Positions 14,332 to 25,232 are shown, counted from the stretch's first letter. The stretch: 64,000 nt of DNA from Streptomyces mangrovi (GCF_900114215.1 NZ_FOSG01000001.1:548408-612407); one strand, 5' to 3'. A program made the numbers and translations. The notes: generated from the letters alone by a model not told the origin.

Positions 14332-15630
14332 ATGCGGTGGACGCGGGCCGCGGGGAGGGGGCTCCTGGCCGCCGCCGTGGTGCTGGCGGGTTATGCCGGG
14401 CTGGGCTCGCCGGCCGCCGGTCCGGTCGCGCACGCCGGGGGGCGCGGCCCCGTCACCCTGGTCACCGCGGGCGATCTGACCGACTACCTCGACCCGGTGC
14501 TGGAGGACTGGAACCGCGCGCACCCGGGCGAGGAGGCGACCCTGGTGGAGTTGCCGGACTCCGCCGACGAGACCCGCGCCCAGATGGTCACCGGCCTGCG
14601 CTCGGGCAGCTCCCGCTTCGACGTGCTCAACATCGACGTGGCCTGGACCTCGGAGTTCGCGGCGGCCGGCTGGATCGCCCCGGTGGACCCCGGCCGCTTC
14701 CCGCTGGACGCCTTCCTGCCGCCGGTGGTGGACACCGCCACCTTCGGCGGGCGGCTGTACGCGGTGCCGTACGTGACCAACGCCGGGCTGCTGTACTACC
14801 GCTCGGACGTGCTGGCGAAGGAGGGCGAGCGTCCGCCGCGCACCTGGGCCGAGCTGGAGCGGCTGGCGAGCGAGGTCGCCCCCCGGCACGGACTGGACGG
14901 CTACGCGGGCCAGTTCCTGCCGTACGAGGGGCTGACGGCCAACGCCACCGAGGCGGTGCGCTCGGCGGGCGGCTCGCTCCTGGGCGACGAGGGCGCGACG
15001 GTGACCGCCGACTCCGGGGCGACCGTGGAGGGGCTGGCCTTCCTGGCCGACGGGGTGCGCGAGGGCTGGATCCCGAAGGAGTCGCTGACCTGGAAGGAGG
15101 AGGAGTCCCGGCAGGCCTTCCAGAACGGGCGGCTGCTCTTCCTGCGCAACTGGCCGTATGTGTACGCGCTGGCCGGCGGCGAGGGGTCGAAGGTGGCCGG
15201 GAGGTTCGGGGCGGTGCCGCTGCCCGGCCCGGACGGTCCGGGCGTCAGCGTGCTGGGCGGCTCCAACCTGGCGGTCAGCTCCCTGTCCCGGCACCCGGAG
15301 ACGGCGGCCGACCTGATCGCGTACCTGACCGGTGAGCAGGTGCAGCGCCGGGTGCTCACCGAGGGGGCGCTGCCCCCGGTGCGGGCGTCGCTGTACTCCG
15401 ATCCGGAGCTGGTGCGCGCCTTCCCCCATCTGCCGGCCCTGCGCAAGAGCGTGCTGGCGGCCGAGCCGCGCCCCAAGAGCCCGCGCTACGACCAGGTGAG
15501 CCTGGTGGTGCAGGCGGTGGTGCACGACGCGATGGCGGGGCGGCAGACCCCGCGGCAGGCGGTCGCGCGGCTGGCGCGCGAGCTGCGGTCCCTCGCGCGC
15601 GCGGGTGCCGGGCCTTCCCGCGAGGACTGA
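14332..15630 (+). CDS. Family 1 extracellular solute-binding protein lacking the lipobox Cys
   Basis: This 432-residue protein has the sugar-binding layout, with VTLVTAGDLTDYLDPVL at the start of the mature part. Further along are YAVPYVTNAGLLYYRSDVL and GGSNLAVSSLSRHPETAADL. The hydrophobic leader ends LAGY at residues 18-21, where a lipoprotein would have LAGC. The protein is therefore probably secreted or membrane-tethered rather than lipidated. GGGAGGGA precedes the ATG. No permease genes adjoin it. The alpha-glucoside operon downstream has its own binding protein, so this one may be an additional receptor or an orphan. Confidence 0.82.
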   Translation: MRWTRAAGRGLLAAAVVLAGYAGLGSPAAGPVAHAGGRGPVTLVTAGDLTDYLDPVLEDWNRAHPGEEATLVELPDSADETRAQMVTGLRSGSSRFDVLNIDVAWTSEFAAAGWIAPVDPGRFPLDAFLPPVVDTATFGGRLYAVPYVTNAGLLYYRSDVLAKEGERPPRTWAELERLASEVAPRHGLDGYAGQFLPYEGLTANATEAVRSAGGSLLGDEGATVTADSGATVEGLAFLADGVREGWIPKESLTWKEEESRQAFQNGRLLFLRNWPYVYALAGGEGSKVAGRFGAVPLPGPDGPGVSVLGGSNLAVSSLSRHPETAADLIAYLTGEQVQRRVLTEGALPPVRASLYSDPELVRAFPHLPALRKSVLAAEPRPKSPRYDQVSLVVQAVVHDAMAGRQTPRQAVARLARELRSLARAGAGPSRED

Positions 15631-15664
15631 TCGGCTCGCGGGCTACGCGCCCCTCTCAGCCACT

Positions 15665-15878
15665 CACCTTCTACATACATGTTAAGTAGCTGCACTCCCT
15701 TCTGAGCACTTCTGGACACCCCTTGCCTTGCCCGGACATACCAGGGCATACGAGGGCGGCTTCTCGACCACTCGTTGACACCTCGATGACACCCGTACAT
15801 AACATGCATGCATAACAGCGGCTCACGAACAGCGGCTCCGAAGCATGTGCTCCGCGAGCAGGAACGGGATCACGAGGG
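15665..15878 (+). promoter_or_regulatory. Promoter and operator region of the alpha-glucoside operon
   Basis: TTGACA at 15775-15780 and CATAAC at 15798-15803 (17-bp spacer) form a good promoter. Around the -10 are overlapping ACAT/ATGCATGCAT elements. A similar AT-rich element, TACATACATGTTAA, lies near 15674-15687. The paired elements could be operators for a sugar-responsive repressor encoded elsewhere, because none adjoins. Confidence 0.45.
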
Positions 15879-17579
<1,701 letters not shown>

Positions 17580-17678
17580 CCTCCACCTCCCGGAACCCCG
17601 GACCTCACCGACTTCACCGAACTCCCCACACCATCCACCCTCCGGCCCCCGGGCCGGCCGACCCCGAGAGGGACAGCC

Positions 17679-19022
17679 ATGAACACAGGCAGCACCACCA
17701 GACGCACCGCGACCGCCGGCGCGGCGGCGCTCGTCCTCGCCCTGACCGCCTCCGCCTGCGGCGGCGGCGACACCGCCGAGGGCGGCGACAAGGGCGGCCA
17801 GGAGCTGAAGGGCGAGACGGTCACGGTCGCCGGGGTGTGGACCGGCATCGAGCAGAAGAACTTCCAGAAGGTGATGGACGCCTTCACCGAGAAGACCGGC
17901 GCCGAGATGAAGTTCGTCTCCACCGGCGACAACGTCTCAACGGTCGTCGGCTCCAAGATCCAGGGCGGCAACGCGCCGGACGTGGTGATGGTCCCGCAGG
18001 TCGGCGTGCTCGAGCAGTTCGCCGAGAAGGGCTGGCTCAAGCCGCTGTCGAAGACCGCCGACGACCGCGCGCGCGACTACTTCGCCCCGGTGTGGAAGGA
18101 GTACGGCACGATCGACGACGTCTTCTACGGCCTGTACTTCAAGGCGTCCAACAAGTCGACCGTCTGGTACGGCCCCGAGGCCTTCGAGCAGGCCGGCGTC
18201 ACCCCGCCCGAGGACTACGACGGGATGCTGGAGGCCGGCCGGACCCTCTCCGACTCCGGTGTGGCCGCCTTCTCCGTGGCGGGCGAGGCGGGCTGGCCGC
18301 TCACCGACTGGTTCGAGAACGTCTACCTCTCCCAGGCGGGCCCGGAGATGTACGACAAGCTCGCCGCGCACGAGATCCCCTGGACCGACCCGTCCGTCGT
18401 CAAGGCCCTGACCACCCTCGGTGAACTCTTCGGCGACAAGGAGCTGGTGGAGGGCGGCGGCGCGGGCGCGCTGCGCACGGACTTCCCCGAGTCCGTCGAG
18501 AAGGTCTTCGGCGACGACCCCAAGGCGGGCATGGTCTACGAGGGCGACTTCGTCGCGGGCCTGATCAGCGGGCAGTTCGGCAAGAAGGTCGGCGAGGAGG
18601 CCAAGTTCTTCCCCTTCCCGGCCGTGGACGGCGGCGAGCCGCCGGTGGTCGGCGGCGGGGACGCGGCGGTCGTCCTCAAGGACGGGGAGAACTCCGACGC
18701 CGGGATGAAGTTCGTGGAGTTCCTGGCCACCCCGGAGGCCGCCGAGGTGTGGGCCGGGGCCGGCGGCTTCATCTCCCCCAACGAGGCCCTGAACCTGGAC
18801 GCCTACCAGGACGAGACCACCCGGCAGATCGCCCAGTCCCTGGTGGAGGCCGGTGACGGCGTGCGGTTCGACATGTCCGACCAGGCCCCGGCCGCCTTCG
18901 GCGGCACCCAGGGCGCCGGCGAGTGGAAGCTCCTCCAGGACTTCCTGCGCGACCCCTCCGACCCGGAGGGCACCGCGAAGAAGCTGGAGGCCGCCGCGGC
19001 CAAGGCCTGGAAGAAGAGCTGA
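17679..19022 (+). CDS. Alpha-glucoside ABC transporter substrate-binding lipoprotein
   Basis: This 447-residue family 1 binding protein has a signal peptide ending LTASAC, with lipobox Cys at residue 27. GAGAGGGACAGCC precedes the ATG. The mature domain starts VTVAGVWTGIEQKNFQKVMD and contains GKDGENSDAG-like hinge segments near WAGAGGFISPNE. It delivers sugar to the two permeases encoded next. The gene begins 99 bp after the GH13 stop. No ATPase gene is present. Streptomyces sugar importers of this class usually share the general ATPase MsiK encoded elsewhere. Confidence 0.92.
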   Translation: MNTGSTTRRTATAGAAALVLALTASACGGGDTAEGGDKGGQELKGETVTVAGVWTGIEQKNFQKVMDAFTEKTGAEMKFVSTGDNVSTVVGSKIQGGNAPDVVMVPQVGVLEQFAEKGWLKPLSKTADDRARDYFAPVWKEYGTIDDVFYGLYFKASNKSTVWYGPEAFEQAGVTPPEDYDGMLEAGRTLSDSGVAAFSVAGEAGWPLTDWFENVYLSQAGPEMYDKLAAHEIPWTDPSVVKALTTLGELFGDKELVEGGGAGALRTDFPESVEKVFGDDPKAGMVYEGDFVAGLISGQFGKKVGEEAKFFPFPAVDGGEPPVVGGGDAAVVLKDGENSDAGMKFVEFLATPEAAEVWAGAGGFISPNEALNLDAYQDETTRQIAQSLVEAGDGVRFDMSDQAPAAFGGTQGAGEWKLLQDFLRDPSDPEGTAKKLEAAAAKAWKKS

Positions 19023-19035
19023 GGCGAAAGCACCG

Positions 19036-20448
19036 ATGTCCGCCGAAGCATCCGCCGTGCCGCCCGCGAAAGCGGGCGGCGCCCCGGCCGGCGCCTCCCC
19101 CTCGCGGGGGGCGCCCGCCCGGGGCGACGACCCCCGCAGGCGCGCGGCGCGCCGCCGCAGGCTCGTCGCCGCCGCCTTCCTGCTGCCCGCGCTGCTGCTG
19201 CTCGGCGCGCTGGTCGCCTACCCGATCCTGTTCTCCATCGGCCGCAGTCTCTTCGACGCCTCCGGCACCCGTTTCGTCGGCGCGGACAACTACGTCGAGA
19301 TGTTCAGCGACCCGACCACGCTCAAGGCCGTCCGCAACACCGCGATCTGGGTCGTGGTCGCCCCGGCCCTGCTGACCGGCCTGGGCCTGATCCTGGCCGT
19401 GCTCACCGAGAAGGTGCGCTGGGCCACCGCGTTCAAGCTGCTGATGTTCATGCCGATGGCGATCTCCTTCCTCGCCGCCGGGATCATCTTCCGCATCACC
19501 TACGAGCAGGACCCCGACCGCGGCGTCCTCAACGCCGTCGCCGTCGGCGTCCACGACGTCTTCGCCGACCGCCCCGCCTACCCCGGCGCCCGGGGCAGGG
19601 AGGATTCCGGCGAGACCCCGCTGGCCAAGGGCGAGGACGGCTCCTACGGCACCGCCGCGGACCTGGCGCCCGGCCGCACCGTCTCGCTCGGCGTCGTCGG
19701 CGTGCCCCCCAAGGAGGTGCCCTCCGACGCGGAACCCGCCACCGCGCCCGAAGGCACCTCCGGTGCCGGGGACGGATCGCTCGCCGGCACCGTCTACCTG
19801 GACTTCACCCCCGGCGGGGGCGGCGAGCCGGGCCGGATCGACTCCGGCGAGCGCGGCCTGCCCGGCATGACCGTCCAGGCGGTGCGCGACGGAAAGGCGG
19901 TGGGCGAGACCACCACCGCCGCCGACGGCTCGTTCCGCATCACCGGCCTGGACGGCGGCTCGTACGCCCTGCGGCTGCCGGCGTCCAACTTCGCCGAGCC
20001 CTACGGCGGGATCTCCTGGCTCGGTCCCGCCCTGGTCACCCCGGCGATCATCGGCGCCTACCTGTGGATCTGGACCGGCTTCTCGATGGTGCTGATCGGC
20101 GCCGGACTGGCCGCGATGCCCCGGGACGTGCTGGAGGCCGCGCGGATGGACGGCGCGAACGAGTGGCAGATCTTCCGCAGGATCACCGTGCCGCTGCTCG
20201 CGCCCGTGCTGACCGTGGTCTTCGTGACGCTGGTGATCAATGTGATGAAGGTCTTCGACCTCGTCTACATCATCGCCCCGGGCCCGGTGCTCCAGGACGC
20301 CAACGTGCTGGCCATGCAGATGTGGCTGGTGTCCTTCGGCGGCGGCAACAACCAGGGACTGGGCAGCGCCATCGGCGTCCTGCTGCTGCTCCTGGTGGTC
20401 CCGGCCATGGTCTTCAACATCCGACGTTTCCGCAGGAGCCAGTCATGA
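19036..20448 (+). CDS. MalF-type sugar ABC permease with inserted extracytoplasmic domain
   Basis: This 470-residue permease is about 150 residues longer than typical. Helices occur near 44-66, 100-123 and 133-154. Residues 172-325 then form a hydrophilic insertion. The later part of the insertion has the repeat-like pattern GLPGMTVQAVRDGK, TTTAADGSFRITGLDGGSY and ALRLPASNF, which resembles carboxypeptidase-regulatory, CnaB or Ig-like folds. Normal permease sequence resumes at ISWLGPALVTPAII. The EAA loop is present as EAARMDGANEWQIFRRITVP. The insertion lies between transmembrane helices 3 and 4, where E. coli MalF carries its P2 domain, which touches the binding protein. The stop overlaps the next gene (ATGA). 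Confidence 0.9.
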   Translation: MSAEASAVPPAKAGGAPAGASPSRGAPARGDDPRRRAARRRRLVAAAFLLPALLLLGALVAYPILFSIGRSLFDASGTRFVGADNYVEMFSDPTTLKAVRNTAIWVVVAPALLTGLGLILAVLTEKVRWATAFKLLMFMPMAISFLAAGIIFRITYEQDPDRGVLNAVAVGVHDVFADRPAYPGARGREDSGETPLAKGEDGSYGTAADLAPGRTVSLGVVGVPPKEVPSDAEPATAPEGTSGAGDGSLAGTVYLDFTPGGGGEPGRIDSGERGLPGMTVQAVRDGKAVGETTTAADGSFRITGLDGGSYALRLPASNFAEPYGGISWLGPALVTPAIIGAYLWIWTGFSMVLIGAGLAAMPRDVLEAARMDGANEWQIFRRITVPLLAPVLTVVFVTLVINVMKVFDLVYIIAPGPVLQDANVLAMQMWLVSFGGGNNQGLGSAIGVLLLLLVVPAMVFNIRRFRRSQS

Positions 20449-21428
20449 CCCACGGCACCGTCGACGGCCCGGCCGGGGAGCCCGCCGGGAAGGGAGCGGC
20501 CGCACAGGCTCCGGCTCCCGCGGCTGCGGCGGCAGCCGCGGGAGCCGGGCACCACCCCCCGGGCGCAGGGCGGACGCGGCGGCCCGCCGGCGCGCGGATC
20601 GGCTCCTTGCTGGGCAAGACCGCGGTCCAGGTCTTCCTCGTCGTCACCGCGCTGGTGTGGATCACCCCCGCGCTGGGGCTGTTCCTGTCCTCGCTGCGGT
20701 CGGAGGAGGCCAACTCCGCCAGCGGCTGGTGGACGGCGCTGACCGAGCCGGGCCAGCTGTCGATCGACAACTACACGGCCCTGCTGGCGGATTCCGGCAT
20801 CACCCAGGCGTTCTGGAACACCGTGCTGATCTCGGTGCCCACCACCGTCGCCGTGGTGGTGGTCGCCGCACTGGCCGGATACGCCTTCGCCTGGCTGGAG
20901 TTCCCCGGCCGCGACTGGATCTTCCTGGTGGTCGTCGGACTGCTGGTGGTGCCGGTCCAGGTCGGTCTGCTGCCGGTGGCGAAGATGCTGGGCGCGGTCG
21001 GGCTGTTCGGCACGATCCCCGGTGTGGTCCTCTTCCACGTCGCCTACGGGCTGCCGTTCGCGGTCTTCCTGCTGCGCAACTACTTCGCGGAGATCCCGCG
21101 GGAGATGCTGGAGGCCGCGCGGATGGACGGCGGCGGGGAGTGGCGGATCTTCATCCGGCTCGTCCTGCCCGTGGGCAGGCCCGCGATCGCGAGCCTGGCC
21201 ATCTTCCAGTTCCTGTGGGTGTGGAACGACATGCTGGTGGCGCTGATCTTCGCCGACAGCGACTCGCAGCCGCTGACCGTCGCGCTCCAGTCGGAGATGC
21301 GGCAGTTCGGCAGCAACATCGAGATCCTCGCGCCCGGCGCCTTCCTGTCGCTGGCCGTTCCGCTCGTGGTGTTCTTCGCCTTCCAGAAGCACTTCGTGCA
21401 GGGCGTCATGGCGGGGTCGGTGAAGTGA
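20445..21428 (+). CDS. MalG-type sugar ABC permease
   Basis: This 327-residue inner-membrane component has an Ala/Gly-rich cytoplasmic N-terminus of about 50 residues, then six predicted helices. The EAA ATPase-docking loop reads EAARMDGGGEWRIFIRLVLP. The C-terminus (KHFVQGVMAGSVK) is the classic end of MalG-family proteins. The start overlaps the preceding permease stop by 4 bp, implying coupled synthesis of a heterodimeric channel. It completes the GH13, binding protein, permease, permease operon. Paired hairpins follow the stop. Confidence 0.93.
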   Translation: MTHGTVDGPAGEPAGKGAAAQAPAPAAAAAAAGAGHHPPGAGRTRRPAGARIGSLLGKTAVQVFLVVTALVWITPALGLFLSSLRSEEANSASGWWTALTEPGQLSIDNYTALLADSGITQAFWNTVLISVPTTVAVVVVAALAGYAFAWLEFPGRDWIFLVVVGLLVVPVQVGLLPVAKMLGAVGLFGTIPGVVLFHVAYGLPFAVFLLRNYFAEIPREMLEAARMDGGGEWRIFIRLVLPVGRPAIASLAIFQFLWVWNDMLVALIFADSDSQPLTVALQSEMRQFGSNIEILAPGAFLSLAVPLVVFFAFQKHFVQGVMAGSVK

Positions 21429-21480
21429 CCGCAGGAGACGGGGGTGTGAGCGGGGGGTGGGAGCGGGGGGTGTGAGCGGT

Positions 21481-21563
21481 CCCTGCCGCCGTTACGGGGG
21501 GCGGCAGGGGCCGGGCGCCTGTCCCGCGGGCCCGTGCGGACCGAGCGGACCCGCGGGACAGGC
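21481..21563. terminator. Two hairpins between the sugar operon and dtd
   Basis: CCCTGCCGCC (21481-21490) pairs with 21500-21509. A 14-bp arm at 21517-21530 pairs with 21550-21563. They lie between convergent genes, and the second ends just before the dtd stop. Confidence 0.7.
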
Positions 21564-21565
21564 CC

Positions 21566-21991
21566 TCAGACCTCCAGCAGCACCGTGAACGGGCCGTCGT
21601 TGGTGAGCGAGACCTCCATCTTCGCCCCGAAGCGGCCCGTCTCCACCCGCGCGCCCAGCGCCCGCAGCCTGGCGCAGACCTCCTCGACCAAGGGCTCGGC
21701 CACCGGGCCGGGGGCGGCGGCCTGCCAGGTGGGGCGGCGTCCCTTGCGCGCGTCGCCGTAGAGGGTGAACTGGCTGACGACCAGCAGGGGGGCGCCGGTG
21801 TCCGAGCAGGACCTCTCGTCCTCCAGGATCCGCAGCCCCCACAGTTTGCGCGCGAGCCGGTCGGCCTTCTCGGGGGTGTCGTCGTGGGTCACCCCGACCA
21901 GCACGCACAGCCCCTCCCCGGTGATCTCGCCGACGCTCTCCCCCGCGACGACGACCTTCGCGCCACTGACCCTCTGCACCACAGCTCGCAT
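21566..21991 (-). CDS. dtd: D-aminoacyl-tRNA deacylase
   Basis: This 141-residue enzyme removes D-amino acids, and glycine from mischarged tRNA-Ala. It is a quality-control step of translation. It begins [15 protein letters not shown] and contains the catalytic-loop motif VSQFTLYGD. It ends with the Gly-cisPro region [11 protein letters not shown]. The length is normal for the family. The ATG at 21991 gives the conserved start and the longer upstream frame is ignored. It is monocistronic and convergent with the sugar operon. Confidence 0.95.
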   Translation of the reverse strand: MRAVVQRVSGAKVVVAGESVGEITGEGLCVLVGVTHDDTPEKADRLARKLWGLRILEDERSCSDTGAPLLVVSQFTLYGDARKGRRPTWQAAAPGPVAEPLVEEVCARLRALGARVETGRFGAKMEVSLTNDGPFTVLLEV

Positions 21992-22180
21992 GCCGACCAT
22001 CATGCCGCCCCGGTCGTGCGCCCGCCGACCGCCGCCGGACGGGTGGCCCGGACTGCACGCAGGGTGCCCGCGGTGGCACGATGCGTGCAGCACGGTGCCG
22101 CGGTGGCCTGCGGCGTATCCGTGACGGGCCGTGGCACCTCGTTGTGGTCCACGGCGAAGGGGATGAGGGGCACACAGAAG

Positions 22181-22873
22181 ATGAGTACTGCCGGAACCGG
22201 GCGGACACCCGGAGCCGTACCGGCGGCCCGCGAGGCCGCGTCCACGACCGATTCCACGACCGCGTCCACGACCGGCTCAGCCGCCCCGGCGTGCGCCGCG
22301 AAGACCCCTCCGGCGGAAGCGGGGGCCGACGCCGGTGGCGCCACCGGCGCGGACGGCGCGCCCCCGGCGGTCCCGCACGACGCCGAGCCTCCCGAACTGA
22401 CCGGTCTGCGCCTGCCCCAGCTGCGCGAGCTGCGCCGCCAGGCACAGCAGGAGGAGGCCGACCTCAGCTACGTGCGGCGGCTGATCCAGGGCCGCGTCGA
22501 CATCCTCCGCGCCGAACTGGCCCGCCGCAGCGCCGCGGACGTCCCCCTGATCGACCGGCTGGCGGAAATCCTCGCCGACGCTCCCCCGCCCGGCCGGGGG
22601 CCCGCGCGCTCGGCCCGCCATGTGACGCTGCGCACCCCGCGCAGCGAGGAGTACCGGCGGCTGGCCGAGGAGGTGCTCGCCGAGGTCGAACTGTCCGACC
22701 TCGGCGCCCGCACCGACGCCGAACTGCACGCCGCCATGGCGCGGCTGGACGGGCACGAGCACCGGATCTCCCGGCGCCGCCGGGCGCTCCAGCGGACGGC
22801 GAACGGGTGCAGCGCCGAGATCGCGCGCAGGTACCGTGAGGGCGAAGCACACGTGGACGACCTGCTGCCCTGA
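22181..22873 (+). CDS. rsiG: RsiG, c-di-GMP-dependent anti-sigma factor of WhiG
   Basis: RsiG sequesters the sporulation sigma factor WhiG when loaded with c-di-GMP. The 230-residue protein has a long disordered Ala/Thr-rich N-terminus, then the two antiparallel helices that hold the nucleotide. Helix 1 carries a full E-x3-S-x2-R-x3-Q-x3-D motif (E92, S96, R99, Q103, D107). Helix 2 has E193, S197, R200 and Q204, with Asn rather than Asp at 208. The tail [12 protein letters not shown] matches the family. I chose the ATG at 22181. An in-frame ATG at 22163 is possible but its ribosome site would be too close. Confidence 0.93.
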   Translation: MSTAGTGRTPGAVPAAREAASTTDSTTASTTGSAAPACAAKTPPAEAGADAGGATGADGAPPAVPHDAEPPELTGLRLPQLRELRRQAQQEEADLSYVRRLIQGRVDILRAELARRSAADVPLIDRLAEILADAPPPGRGPARSARHVTLRTPRSEEYRRLAEEVLAEVELSDLGARTDAELHAAMARLDGHEHRISRRRRALQRTANGCSAEIARRYREGEAHVDDLLP

Positions 22874-22916
22874 CCCCGGGGGCGGTCGTCCCCCCTACAC
22901 CCAGGGAAGGCCGCCC

Positions 22917-23948
22917 ATGTCCGCCAGCACCACCCCGCCAGCGAACGTCCCCGCCACCGCTCCCGCTCCCGGCGAGCGGCCCGGACCGCTCGCCGGACCG
23001 CCCTCCGCGCAACTCCCGGTCCTCGCCGAGGTCGTGCGCTCGGGGTTCACCGAGGGAAACCACCGCGGTTCGGTGGTGGTGCTCGGGCCGGACGGCGGCG
23101 TGGAGTGGTCGCTGGGCGAGGTGGCCGCGCCGGTCTACCCCCGCTCGTCCAACAAGCCGATGCAGGCGGCGGCCGTGCTGCACGCCGGCCTGGAGCTGTC
23201 GGGCGAGCGGCTGGCGCTGGCCGCCGCCAGCCACTCCGGCGAGCCCTTCCACCTGGAGCTGGTGCGCACCATGCTCGCCGAGCACGGGCTGACCGAGGAC
23301 GACCTGGGCTGCCCGCCCGACCTGCCGCTGGACCGCGAGGAGGCCGACCGGTTCCTGGCTGCGGGCTCGCGCCCCTCCCGCACCGCCATGAACTGCTCGG
23401 GCAAGCACACCGCCATGCTCGCCGCCTGCCGGGTCAGCGGCTGGTCCGGCGCCGACTACCTCGACCCCGGCCACCCCCTCCAGACGCTGGTGCGCGAGCG
23501 GATCGAGGCGGCGGCGGGCGAGCCGGTCGCGCACACCGGCACCGACGGCTGCGGCGCCCCGCTGATGGCGATCTCCCTCACCGGCCTGGCCCGCGCCTTC
23601 CGCTCCTTCGTGCTGGCCGAACCGGGCACCCCCGAGCGCCGGGTCGCCGACGCCATGCGGGCCCACCCCGAGTACGTGGCGGGCACCCGGCGCGAGGACA
23701 CCCGCCTGATGCGCGGCGTGCCGGGCGCGCTGGCGAAGGTGGGCGCCGAGGCGGTACAGGCGGTGGCCCTGCCCGACGGCCGGGCGCTGGCGATCAAGAT
23801 CGACGACGGCGGGCTGCGGGCGCTCGGCCCGGTCCTGGCCCGGACGCTGGCGCGGATGGGCGTGGAGTCCCCGGCACTGGCGGAGATGGGCGACGCCCCG
23901 CTGCTGGGCGGGGGGCGGCGGGTGGGTGAAATCCGCGCGACGTTCTGA
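22917..23948 (+). CDS. Type III (thermolabile, ReAII-like) L-asparaginase
   Basis: This 343-residue enzyme belongs to the Rhizobium ReAII/ReAV type, which hydrolyses asparagine to aspartate and ammonia and is unrelated to bacterial type I/II enzymes. Family residues are present: the S-x2-K catalytic segment (RSSNKPMQA), C-x2-K (MNCSGKHTAML) and the second zinc Cys in DGCGAPL. The N-terminal 35 residues are Pro/Ala-rich and not conserved. It has no signal peptide and so should be cytoplasmic. The gene starts 43 bp after rsiG and is probably co-transcribed with it. The neighbouring Eis-type acetyltransferase follows after 24 bp. Confidence 0.85.
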   Translation: MSASTTPPANVPATAPAPGERPGPLAGPPSAQLPVLAEVVRSGFTEGNHRGSVVVLGPDGGVEWSLGEVAAPVYPRSSNKPMQAAAVLHAGLELSGERLALAAASHSGEPFHLELVRTMLAEHGLTEDDLGCPPDLPLDREEADRFLAAGSRPSRTAMNCSGKHTAMLAACRVSGWSGADYLDPGHPLQTLVRERIEAAAGEPVAHTGTDGCGAPLMAISLTGLARAFRSFVLAEPGTPERRVADAMRAHPEYVAGTRREDTRLMRGVPGALAKVGAEAVQAVALPDGRALAIKIDDGGLRALGPVLARTLARMGVESPALAEMGDAPLLGGGRRVGEIRATF

Positions 23949-23972
23949 GACGGCGGCCATAACGTAACGGCC

Positions 23973-25232
23973 ATGGACTCGAACGCCCCTGACATCCGCA
24001 CCATCACCGAGGACGAGTACCCGGGCTGGCTGCGCGCCCTTCGAGCGGGTTTCCTGCACTCCGCGGAGCTCACCGCCGAGGAGCTCGCCGCCCGGCGCGG
24101 CGCGATCGAACTCGACCGCACCCGGGGGGCGTTCGAGGACGACCGCTGCGTCGCCACCTTCCGCACGCTGCCGCAGCGGCTGACCGTTCCCGGTGGCGCG
24201 GCGGTGGACTCCCTGGCCGTCACCAACGTCTCCGTCCTGCCCACCCACCGCCGCCGCGGGCTGCTGACGCGGATGATGCGCGACGCGCTGGCCGACGGCA
24301 GGGAGCGCGGGGACGTCTGCTCCACGCTGGACTCCGCCGAGTACCCGATCTACGGCCGCTACGGCTACGGCCCGGCCACCTGGTCGACCGACTGGACCGT
24401 GGACGCCGCCCGCGCCGGGCTGGACCCGCGCTGGTCGCGCCCGCGGGAGGAGGGCGCCCGGATCGATCTGGTGGAGCCCGCCCGGGCGCGCGTCCTGGGC
24501 GCCGCGCTGCACGAGCGGGTGCGCGCGCTGCCCGACCGGCAGGGCATGACCGACCGCACCGAGCGCTGGTGGAAGCTGAACACCGGCGCGATCGACTGGC
24601 CCGGCAGCGGCTTCACCCAGGCCTCCCACGCCGTGTACCGCGACGCCGCGGGCCAGGTGCGAGGGCTGCTGACGTACACCGCCGACGACCACTGGGAGAA
24701 CAAGGCGCCGCGCCTGAACGCCCACGTCCGCGATCTGATCGCCGCCGACACGGCCGCCGAACGGGCCCTGTGGCACTTCCTGCTCTCCATGGACTGGGTC
24801 GCCACCGTCCACTGCCGCCGGCTCGCCCCCGACTGCCTGATGCCCCGGCTGCTGCCGAACCCGCGCGCCGCCCGGATCACCTCCCACGCCGACTTCCTGT
24901 GGCTGCGCCCGCTGGACGTCCCCGCGCTGCTCCGGGCCCGTACGTACCCGGTCTCCGGCACGCTGGTGCTGGCTCTGGAGGACCCGATGGGCATCGCCGG
25001 GGGGCGCTTCCTGCTGGACGCCTCCCCCGAGGGCGCCATCTGCGCCCCCACCACGCGCTCGGCCGATCTCTCGATGGGAGTGGGCGCGCTGAGCTCGATG
25101 TACCTGGGGGACGAGTCCGCCTCGCGGCTGCGGGAGCTGGGGCAGCTCGACGAGGAGCGCCCGGGCGCGGCCGTCCTGGCGGACGCCCTGCTGCGCACGG
25201 GCCGCAGGCCCTGGGCGCCGGACGTCTTCTGA
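23973..25232 (+). CDS. Eis-type GNAT N-acetyltransferase
   Basis: This 419-residue protein has the three-part Eis layout: an N-terminal GNAT domain, a second GNAT-like domain and an SCP2-like C-terminus. Acetyl-CoA is bound at VSVLPTHRRRGLLTRM (about residues 89-104), the V-x-V-x-P-x2-R-x-R-G motif. The chain ends in Phe (APDVF), and Eis enzymes use the terminal carboxylate as catalytic base. Eis acetylates aminoglycosides at several amines and also lysines of proteins. The natural substrate in Streptomyces is unknown. It may share a transcript with the asparaginase gene. Confidence 0.88.
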   Translation: MDSNAPDIRTITEDEYPGWLRALRAGFLHSAELTAEELAARRGAIELDRTRGAFEDDRCVATFRTLPQRLTVPGGAAVDSLAVTNVSVLPTHRRRGLLTRMMRDALADGRERGDVCSTLDSAEYPIYGRYGYGPATWSTDWTVDAARAGLDPRWSRPREEGARIDLVEPARARVLGAALHERVRALPDRQGMTDRTERWWKLNTGAIDWPGSGFTQASHAVYRDAAGQVRGLLTYTADDHWENKAPRLNAHVRDLIAADTAAERALWHFLLSMDWVATVHCRRLAPDCLMPRLLPNPRAARITSHADFLWLRPLDVPALLRARTYPVSGTLVLALEDPMGIAGGRFLLDASPEGAICAPTTRSADLSMGVGALSSMYLGDESASRLRELGQLDEERPGAAVLADALLRTGRRPWAPDVF

